The notes beneath the pieces are model-generated. The model ran no database searches and was not told where the DNA came from. It was given only the letters and a program-made list of their open reading frames with translations. Source: Bacteroidales bacterium UBA3810 (GTDB lineage: Bacteria; Bacteroidota; Bacteroidia; Bacteroidales; Paludibacteraceae). From it: DNA of 43,780 bases. Positions 15,927 through 22,001 of the stretch are shown here, one piece after another (within the stretch, counting starts at the first letter, position 1; the number at the start of each line of letters is the position of its first letter). The DNA lies in assembly GCA_002368645.1 (NCBI GenBank), contig DFEE01000014.1, positions 1 to 43,780 of the forward strand, written 5' to 3'. A program made the position numbers and the translations under genes.

Positions 15927-17089
15927 GAGGAAGGATTTAAAATGTTCGTATTTTGGTACACTTGGAAGTATAATTCCGTTTTGTTATCTTGGTCATTTTC
16001 AGTAGCAATAGTTCCTAACGCCTGCTTTGTCGCAACGGATTGACCTTGTTTGACAGCTAATGAGCTGAGGTTCGCATAAACCGTTCTGTAGGCACCGTGC
16101 TGAACGATAACGGCGTAGGTTCCGTTGAGGACGAAGGTGGACGAAACAGTGCCTTTGAATACCGCACGCGCTTTCGTTCCGGCTGTTGTCTGGATATAAA
16201 TGCCCTTGTTGTCCAGCATCACATTCTCATAGACAGGGTGCTGGTGTTTACCAAATTGACCGCTGATATATCCTTTCTCAACGGGCCAAGGGAGTCGTCC
16301 TTTGTTAGCCGCAAAATCGTCACCGACCAGTTGCTGTTCCTGTGTTAACGTGGTGGTGCTACGGGCTTGCTGGCGCACTTTTTCGTCAATCTTCTTATTG
16401 AGTTCTGCGGCGCGTTTTTGCTGTTTAGCGAGGTCGGCTTTAAGGTCTTTCTCTTTCTTCTTCAACTGCGTCAACATCTGTTGTTGTTTGCGCTCATCAC
16501 GGGCTAATTTCTCCTGCTCGCGCTTCAACTGCTTTTGGCTTTCCACTTTCTGCTTGCGATTGGCTTTCAGCAAGTCGTTTTGGCTCTCTATTTCTGCTTG
16601 AACGCCTTTGAGTCGTGCGACCTGTGTCTGTTTGAGGTTCGCAAATTCCATCATGTAGCGTATTCTTCTGACCAATTGTTGGAAGCTATCCGCCCTTAAT
16701 AGGAACAGGAGCGGGCTTTGCTGCAACTGCGCATAGTGTGTTTCGCGAATGAGGGCCGCATATTGTTGGCGCAACTGTTCCTCTTCCGTTAGGAGTTGGT
16801 TTTTGCGGTTGGTAAGCGAAGCCATCTCGCGATCAAGGGCGTTTACCTCGCTATTGATATTAGCGACCAACTTCTTTTGGTTCTTGAGGTTGCGGTTGAT
16901 GAGATTGAGTTTATTGACCGTAGCAGTCTTGGAGGACTGGGTCTGTTTGAGCATCTTATTGGTCTGCTCAATCTCCTGCTTGAGCTGCTTTTGCTGGCGC
17001 TCCAATTCCTTCACGCTCTGCGCAGAAAGGGTGCAAGAGACCATCAAAAGCAGTCCCGTAAATATGATATGTATCAGTCGATTATGCAT
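15908..17089 (-). CDS. EnvC-like murein hydrolase activator with degenerate LytM domain
   Basis: This 393-residue exported protein has a signal peptide (to about 24), a long Gln/Lys/Arg-rich coiled coil (about 25-255) and a C-terminal M23/LytM domain (about 270-393). The usual zinc ligands appear to be lost: the NxGxD site reads DNKGIYI and the final HLHFE motif reads ELYFQVY. This matches EnvC/NlpD-type proteins, which activate amidases rather than cutting peptidoglycan themselves. It probably works in cell division or separation in the periplasm. The gene starts one base after the DUF4292 gene and overlaps the FKBP gene. The TPR-DUF4292-EnvC order is common in Bacteroidota (from memory). 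Confidence 0.87.
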   Translation of the reverse strand: MHNRLIHIIFTGLLLMVSCTLSAQSVKELERQQKQLKQEIEQTNKMLKQTQSSKTATVNKLNLINRNLKNQKKLVANINSEVNALDREMASLTNRKNQLLTEEEQLRQQYAALIRETHYAQLQQSPLLFLLRADSFQQLVRRIRYMMEFANLKQTQVARLKGVQAEIESQNDLLKANRKQKVESQKQLKREQEKLARDERKQQQMLTQLKKKEKDLKADLAKQQKRAAELNKKIDEKVRQQARSTTTLTQEQQLVGDDFAANKGRLPWPVEKGYISGQFGKHQHPVYENVMLDNKGIYIQTTAGTKARAVFKGTVSSTFVLNGTYAVIVQHGAYRTVYANLSSLAVKQGQSVATKQALGTIATENDQDNKTELYFQVYQNTNILNPSSWITKQ

Positions 17090-17090
17090 G

Positions 17091-17624
17091 TCAGTATTGC
17101 TTCAAAAAATCCATAACTCCCAAGTATTGGTAATTTTCCAATTTAGGAGTTTTGATATTGGTAGCGCCATCCACTTGTATTGATTTGCTGCTAATGGCGA
17201 CCGTTGCGCTATGTCCCATCGCCTTATAGGTCAAAGGGATATATTTCTTTCCGTCCTGCTTAAGCAACCATTTCTGTATGTTCTTGAGGCTGAGTTTGGG
17301 TTTAACGACCGCGTTGAGCATGCTGTAACTCGCTATGGTGTACGTCTTATGAATGCGGTCGATGATAGTGATATTCTTCGCCCCAAACTCGACACGAAAC
17401 ACCTCCACCCCTAAGACGGGCTTGACGGAAAAGACCGTCATGGTACCGTTGACTGCCTGGATTTGGGTATTGACGGTATATTTGGAAGAATCCACGATAA
17501 AGGTTGTCTCTGTTTTATCGCTCTTCCAACTATGCCAAGCAGTAGCATGTTTGCTCACGCCGCAGGAAGTCATCATAAGGGCAAGCAATGCCAAGATTAC
17601 TACTATATATTTATGATTCGTCAT
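17091..17624 (-). CDS. DUF4292-like lipoprotein
   Basis: This 177-residue protein has a signal with lipobox MTSC. The mature part is beta-rich, with lines such as SVKPVLGVEVFRVEFGAK and NITIIDRIHKTY, which fits the DUF4292 family. That family resembles LolA/LolB-like lipoprotein carriers in its strand pattern, but function is unproven. It lies between a TPR protein and an EnvC-like protein, sharing one base with the TPR gene and leaving one base before envC, so the three are tightly co-expressed. An envelope or lipoprotein-handling role is inferred. Confidence 0.75.
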   Translation of the reverse strand: MTNHKYIVVILALLALMMTSCGVSKHATAWHSWKSDKTETTFIVDSSKYTVNTQIQAVNGTMTVFSVKPVLGVEVFRVEFGAKNITIIDRIHKTYTIASYSMLNAVVKPKLSLKNIQKWLLKQDGKKYIPLTYKAMGHSATVAISSKSIQVDGATNIKTPKLENYQYLGVMDFLKQY

Positions 17625-18532
17625 TATTTTGCTTCTCCTGTAATGATACGGTAGTGCTTATTCAATTCGGTATCTTTGTAATTGCCGATATTTTCTTTCG
17701 CCTTGCGGATATAAAATTTCGCTAATGTGTCGTTCCCCTGCAGGTGCAATATCCATGCGTATGTGTCTAAATAGACAGGGTTTTCGGGTTCAGCCTGCAA
17801 TGTCTTGACAGACATCATCTCCGCCAGTTTCAAGTCCCCGCCGTGAATAGCCAAACCGTAAGCGTAGTTATTGAGCATCATGATATTGAAGGGATTGGTC
17901 TCTAAAACGGTTTTATAGGCTTGCTCTAATTTAGGCCAGTCCACTTTCAGCACCTCATAGAGTTGTGCTCGCAGGACTTGAAACTCGTTATCGCGCGGCT
18001 CTAAAGCCAAATATTTCTCGACCTCTTTGAGCGCCCGCTTGGGTTTATTCATAAAGCGGTAGAGTTGGTAGCGTGTGTAGGCGGAATACTCGTCGTACCC
18101 TTTCAATTGGTCTATCTTGTCCTGCACTTTGAGGGCAGGTTTGAGTTGCCGGTTCTTGACATATGCGTTCTGCAGCATTGCCCAAATCTCGGGCTCTTTG
18201 GAATGGGCTAAAGCGGCTTTCTCGATAATCCGGATAGCTTGTCGGCGGTCCTGCTCTACCCCATCATCAAAGAGTACCTCCGCGTAGTTTTCCCATAAAT
18301 CATAGGGGTTGAGCCTATACGCTTCGCGGTAGTAAGCTCGGGCCTTCTCCGGCTCGTTGAGCGCAGAATAAATCATTCCCAAGTACTGTTTAGTAGTTCC
18401 GTCCTCGGGGTTGAGGCTCTCACATAGCCGCAGCGTCATGTACGCTTCATCGTAGTGCTTGTTTTCCAACTGCGCTTTTGCGGCGTAGAAGAAATAGGTA
18501 AAAGCGGATAATATGACTAAAACCGTATTCAT
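17624..18532 (-). CDS. TPR-repeat protein
   Basis: This 302-residue protein has an N-terminal hydrophobic stretch (about 3-17) that may be a signal peptide or anchor, followed by tetratricopeptide repeats. Repeats are visible at KHYDEAYMTLRLCESLNPED, NEPEKARAYYREAYRLNPYD, KPKRALKEVEKYLALEPRD and later PEN/DNP-type units. TPR domains mediate protein-protein contacts; no catalytic motif is seen. The ATG follows directly after the dut stop codon, and the end overlaps the DUF4292 gene by one base. In Bacteroidota this gene often lies between dut and DUF4292 (from memory). Partner unknown. Confidence 0.8.
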   Translation of the reverse strand: MNTVLVILSAFTYFFYAAKAQLENKHYDEAYMTLRLCESLNPEDGTTKQYLGMIYSALNEPEKARAYYREAYRLNPYDLWENYAEVLFDDGVEQDRRQAIRIIEKAALAHSKEPEIWAMLQNAYVKNRQLKPALKVQDKIDQLKGYDEYSAYTRYQLYRFMNKPKRALKEVEKYLALEPRDNEFQVLRAQLYEVLKVDWPKLEQAYKTVLETNPFNIMMLNNYAYGLAIHGGDLKLAEMMSVKTLQAEPENPVYLDTYAWILHLQGNDTLAKFYIRKAKENIGNYKDTELNKHYRIITGEAK

Positions 18533-18967
18533 CTATTTGATACCGCTATGCCCAAATCCGCCGGCTCCACGTTCGGTTTCGCCCAATACTTCAACCGGAA
18601 TAAATTCCGCCTGTTCGTGGCGAGCAATAACCATCTGGCAAATCCGTTCTCCGGACTCAATGGTCTGTTCTTCAGCACTGAAGTTAATCAAGATAACACC
18701 TATTTCGCCCCGATAGTCGGCATCAATGGTGCCGGGTGTATTGAGTACTGTAAGTCCCCTCTTGAGCGCCAGTCCCGAGCGTGGTCGGATCTGCGCCTCG
18801 TAGCCTTGAGGAAGTTCCATGTATAACCCCGTGGGAATGAGTCTGCGTTCGAGGGGCCTAAGGGTCACCGGCTCAGGCAGGAATGCTCGTAAATCAACAC
18901 CGGCTGCCATGGTGCTTTCGTAGCGTGGCAGGGGGTTGTTGCTTTTGTTGATAATATTTATTTTCAT
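18533..18967 (-). CDS. dut: Deoxyuridine triphosphatase (dUTPase)
   Basis: This 144-residue protein has all five trimeric-dUTPase motifs in order: AGVDLRA, RPRSGLAL, GTIDADYRGEI (catalytic Asp), GERICQMVI and RGAGGFGHSG. It hydrolyses dUTP to dUMP and pyrophosphate, limiting uracil in DNA and feeding thymidylate synthesis. Length is typical (140-155). It heads the long minus-strand gene run. No consensus promoter is visible in the 165-base gap upstream, so transcription may come from the lipid kinase gene or from an unrecognised promoter near the repeats. Confidence 0.97.
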   Translation of the reverse strand: MKINIINKSNNPLPRYESTMAAGVDLRAFLPEPVTLRPLERRLIPTGLYMELPQGYEAQIRPRSGLALKRGLTVLNTPGTIDADYRGEIGVILINFSAEEQTIESGERICQMVIARHEQAEFIPVEVLGETERGAGGFGHSGIK

Positions 18968-18987
18968 TGTTTTAGTTTATTTATTTT

Positions 18988-19058
18988 GGTTCCCGGGATT
19001 CCAGGTTGCCAGGATTCCGGGTTGCCGGGGTTCCGGGTGATCGGGGTTGCCGGGTGCC
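18988..19058. repeat. 16-bp tandem G-rich intergenic repeat
   Basis: Three adjacent 16-base units begin at 18988, 19004 and 19020, with the third reading GGTTGCCGGGGTTCCG. A 9-base spacer and a partial fourth unit at 19045-19058 follow. Related sequence occurs at 8060-8078 and, more loosely, near 35091-35112. It lies between the lipid kinase stop and dut and has no coding potential. Confidence 0.7.
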
Positions 19059-19066
19059 ATAGTCTT

Positions 19067-19094
19067 CCGGTATACTAGTAGACTAGTATCCCGG
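19067..19094. repeat. Inverted repeat (13+2+13) in the dut upstream gap
   Basis: CCGGTATACTAGT and ACTAGTATCCCGG are inverted copies with one mismatch around a 2-base centre. No T-run follows on either strand, so it does not look like an intrinsic terminator. A protein-binding site or recombination relic is possible. Confidence 0.55.
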
Positions 19095-19132
19095 TCTCAT
19101 AGTTCTACGTTGCCGAGTGCCGTGGATTCCTT

Positions 19133-20023
19133 TCAGAACCTTTTCCCCACTAAAACGCGGAGGCCGTCTTCGATAATACGGATATGAATCTCTTTAGGCA
19201 TTTCAACGGGGTCTCCGTCAATGTGAAAGAGTCCGGGTTGTTCGCGAACGAGTACCACATCCCCGGCTTTAATGGTATCCATAAAGAGGCTCTCGTTGAT
19301 ATGTTTAGTGAAGAGTCTTAACGCCAAGTCAGCACTCCCTAAGAGGGCGTGAGGCGACATAATGCAAATATCCATCAGCCCGTCCTGTAAGCTGGCTTTC
19401 GGGGCGATACGGGCTTCATATCCCCATTGGTTGCTATTGGCAAAGGTTATAAGGAAAGCTTTATGGGTAATCTCCTTTCCATCCTCAACAAGACGTATTG
19501 TATAAGTCTCCGGCTGATAGGAGAAGGCATCCTTAATGATTTGTTCAAAATAAGTTCTAAAGCCCCTTGTGCCGGCGGCGGCAAACTCATAAGCGACATG
19601 CGCTTCGAATCCCGCTCCGCAGGTTGAGACAAAGAGTCTGTCATTGGCTAAGCCGTAATCAATGGCAATCGGTTCGGCATGATTCAAAAGTTCTATCGCC
19701 GTCTGCGGGCGAAGGGGTAAGTTCAAGTGCCTTGCCAAGCCATTACCGCTGCCTAAGGGAATAATCCCCAAAGTAGTCGCGGTACCGACCAAACCTCGAG
19801 CCACTTCATTGATCGTCCCATCGCCACCGACAGCGACTACCGCCTCAAATCCCATGCGGCTGAACTGACGCGCCAGTTCGGTAGCATGTCCGGCGTATTC
19901 CGAAAATACTATATTCGGCAACCATTTAGCCCGATCAAGCGTCGCGTTAATGAGCTTCGGCAATTTCTTTTTGACTGTCTGCGTTCCGGCAATCGGGTTG
20001 ATGATAAAAGCAATATTTTTCAT
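19133..20023 (-). CDS. YegS/BmrU-type lipid (diacylglycerol) kinase
   Basis: This 296-residue cytoplasmic or membrane-associated kinase has NPIAG (9-13), the nucleotide-binding GGDGT motif (66-70) followed by NEV, and PLGSGNGLAR. These are the hallmarks of the DAGK catalytic domain. It phosphorylates a lipid or sphingoid substrate with ATP; Bacteroidota make sphingolipids, so the substrate could be diacylglycerol or a sphingoid base (inference). It has its own promoter, divergent from and overlapping that of the DUF4301 operon. The 165-base gap after its stop contains tandem and inverted repeats. Confidence 0.88.
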   Translation of the reverse strand: MKNIAFIINPIAGTQTVKKKLPKLINATLDRAKWLPNIVFSEYAGHATELARQFSRMGFEAVVAVGGDGTINEVARGLVGTATTLGIIPLGSGNGLARHLNLPLRPQTAIELLNHAEPIAIDYGLANDRLFVSTCGAGFEAHVAYEFAAAGTRGFRTYFEQIIKDAFSYQPETYTIRLVEDGKEITHKAFLITFANSNQWGYEARIAPKASLQDGLMDICIMSPHALLGSADLALRLFTKHINESLFMDTIKAGDVVLVREQPGLFHIDGDPVEMPKEIHIRIIEDGLRVLVGKRF

Positions 20024-20040
20024 AATTGTACATTAAATCG

Positions 20041-20066
20041 CCGCAAATTTACAAAAAGATTTGCGG
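20041..20066. promoter_or_regulatory. Inverted repeat across the two divergent promoters
   Basis: CCGCAAAT (20041-20048) and ATTTGCGG (20059-20066) form a perfect 8-bp inverted repeat with a 10-base centre. One arm lies in the minus-strand -7 box and the other in the plus-strand -33 box. This could be a shared operator, or simply result from both boxes containing TTTG. Confidence 0.4.
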
Positions 20067-20075
20067 ATATGCAAA
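20044..20075 (-). promoter_or_regulatory. Bacteroidota-type promoter for the lipid kinase gene
   Basis: On the minus strand TTTG (20075-20072), a 20-nt spacer and TAAATTTG (20051-20044) match the consensus. The ATG at 20023 lies 20 bases after the -7 box. It overlaps the opposing plus-strand promoter by 16 bases. Confidence 0.72.
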
Positions 20076-20091
20076 AAAAATATTATTTTTG
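20060..20091 (+). promoter_or_regulatory. Bacteroidota-type promoter for the DUF4301 operon
   Basis: TTTG (20060-20063), a 20-nt spacer and TATTTTTG (20084-20091) match the consensus exactly. The first ATG at 20159 is 67 bases downstream. Confidence 0.75.
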
Positions 20092-20158
20092 CGCGAAATT
20101 TGGGAGTTTTGACAATAGTCTATCCACTTTCGAGTAACTATACTAAATTTATTACACC

Positions 20159-21457
20159 ATGTTTACACCTGAAGACATTCAACAATTAGAGTCACGCGGA
20201 ATCTCATTAGAGACTGCGCAACAGCAAATGGAGAGTTTTAAGAACGGCTTTCCGAGTTTGGACATTATTGCTCCGGCATCGACGAAGAAAGGCGGCGGTA
20301 TTCTCAAGCCGACGAAAGCAGAGCAAGAGCATTATATAGAGGTATGGAACAACTACCTGCAAGAAGGTCATACAGTAGAGAAATTCGTGCCGGCTTCCGG
20401 TGCGGCGAGCCGTATGTTTAAGGATCTGTTTGCCTATCTTGAGAATGGCGTTGAGACGCCGTTTATTGAGGAGTTTCTGGCTCATAAGGACTACTTTGCT
20501 TTTGGTCCGGCGTTAGACGGTAAGAGCGGTCAAGAGGCCGTTCGATATCTGCTTGAGGACATGCATTACGGTCAATTACCGAAGGGGTTATTGCTCTTCC
20601 ATTCCTATCGAGACGGTGCGCGCACTCCGGCTGAGGAGCATATGGTAGAAGGAGCCTTATATGCTGCCTCGAAAGGTGTAGTGCATCTGCATTTCACCGT
20701 GAGTCATGACCATCTTCCGCTCTTCAGGCAACACATTGCCGACAAACTCGCCAAATATGAGGCAAAATATGGTGTGCATTATGATGTGACCTTCTCGGAG
20801 CAAATGCCGTCCACAGACACTTTGGCCGCTAATCCTGACGGGACGCCGTTCCGTACAGCAGACGGGAAGTTGCTTTTCCGCCCGGGCGGTCACGGGGCAC
20901 TAATTCATAACCTCAATGAGCAAGACGCGGATATTGTGTTCATCAAAAATATTGACAATGTAGTGCCAGATAAGTTTAAGAAGGACACGGTACGGTGGAA
21001 ACAAGTATTGGCAGGTGTATTGGTCGAATATCTACAGACCCATGATACCGATCGTCCAACCCGCGTGTGCGGTGTCGTTAAAAATACGGGAGAGCCCGGC
21101 GGCGGTCCGTTCATTGTGCGCGAAGCAGACGGAAGCACCAGTTATCAGATATTAGAGTCGTCCCAGATTGCGGACCCGGCTCTGATGGCTCAATCGACGC
21201 ACTTTAACCCCGTAGATCTCGTTTGCGCGTTAAAGGACAAAGACGGTAATCGCTTCAACTTGCCCGATTACGTTGATCCGGCGACAGGCTTTATCAGCCA
21301 TAAGTCCAAAGACGGTAAAGAGTTATTGGCGTTAGAACTGCCGGGATTATGGAACGGTGCGATGGCGAAGTGGAATACAATCTTTGTGGAAGTTCCGGTT
21401 TCCACCTTTAATCCTGTCAAGACAGTTAATGATCTTCTCCGAGTACAACATCAATAA
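20159..21457 (+). CDS. DUF4301 family protein (nucleotidyltransferase-like)
   Basis: This 432-residue cytoplasmic protein belongs, by memory of its motifs, to DUF4301, which is common in Bacteroidota. Conserved-looking blocks are FVPASGAASRMFK near 80, LLFHSY near 150, FRPGGHGALIHNLN near 240 and DIVFIKNIDNVVPDK near 262. The GxGGHG block and IKNIDN resemble sugar-nucleotide or UDP-GlcNAc pyrophosphorylase-like folds, but activity is not established. Family members I recall are somewhat longer (about 500). It is first in an operon and overlaps the next gene by 29 bases. Confidence 0.75.
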   Translation: MFTPEDIQQLESRGISLETAQQQMESFKNGFPSLDIIAPASTKKGGGILKPTKAEQEHYIEVWNNYLQEGHTVEKFVPASGAASRMFKDLFAYLENGVETPFIEEFLAHKDYFAFGPALDGKSGQEAVRYLLEDMHYGQLPKGLLLFHSYRDGARTPAEEHMVEGALYAASKGVVHLHFTVSHDHLPLFRQHIADKLAKYEAKYGVHYDVTFSEQMPSTDTLAANPDGTPFRTADGKLLFRPGGHGALIHNLNEQDADIVFIKNIDNVVPDKFKKDTVRWKQVLAGVLVEYLQTHDTDRPTRVCGVVKNTGEPGGGPFIVREADGSTSYQILESSQIADPALMAQSTHFNPVDLVCALKDKDGNRFNLPDYVDPATGFISHKSKDGKELLALELPGLWNGAMAKWNTIFVEVPVSTFNPVKTVNDLLRVQHQ

Positions 21458-22001
21458 GGACGATATTCATATCATAGAGTGCCCCAACACGGGGCGCTCT
21501 ATTCAACATGCGTTGGATGCCTGCCGCGATGAAAGGCGTCCGTATCTCTTTGTGACTTCCACGATGAAGGTCAAGCCGCTTCACCGGTTGCTTATCCCGG
21601 TATCGATGTTAGAGGAAGAGACCTATAAGGCAGAGATATGCACCTATTTAGCCCGTAAGACCGGTGCACATCTTATTTTGCTGCAAGCCAATGACTACGG
21701 TTCCCATGCCCGGGTCAATACGGGCAAGATTGTTACTTATATCAAGGGTGTGAGTGAGCGGACGGGAGAGGAGATAAGCTACGAGGTAGTCATGGCGCGC
21801 AAGGACTCGTTCCATTTGATGCAAGAGGCTGTAGAGCGTCAGCGGGATTTCCAATACGATATGCTTATTTTAACGGCTTCCCGCGAGTATGGTTTAGATG
21901 ATATTATCTTCGGTCCTCCTGAGCGCAAAGCCATAGGCAAAGCGTTGGTGCCGGTGATGTTAGTTAATCCTCGAGACGATTTATTTTCTTTATGCGATTA
22001 G
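21429..22001 (+). CDS. Universal stress protein-like (UspA-fold) protein
   Basis: The ATG at 21429 (MIFSEYNINKDD) is the best start, giving 190 residues; longer frames would run deep into the DUF4301 gene. The sequence shows alternating strands and helices: FVTSTMK, LLIPVSML, AHLILLQA, ISYEVVMARKDSF, DMLILTASREYGLDD and KALVPVMLVNP. This is the layout of a UspA-type alpha/beta domain, including the terminal PVMLV strand. The ATP-binding glycine motif is not obvious. Function unknown. It overlaps DUF4301 by 29 bases and the following large secreted-protein gene by 10 bases. Confidence 0.55.
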   Translation: MIFSEYNINKDDIHIIECPNTGRSIQHALDACRDERRPYLFVTSTMKVKPLHRLLIPVSMLEEETYKAEICTYLARKTGAHLILLQANDYGSHARVNTGKIVTYIKGVSERTGEEISYEVVMARKDSFHLMQEAVERQRDFQYDMLILTASREYGLDDIIFGPPERKAIGKALVPVMLVNPRDDLFSLCD

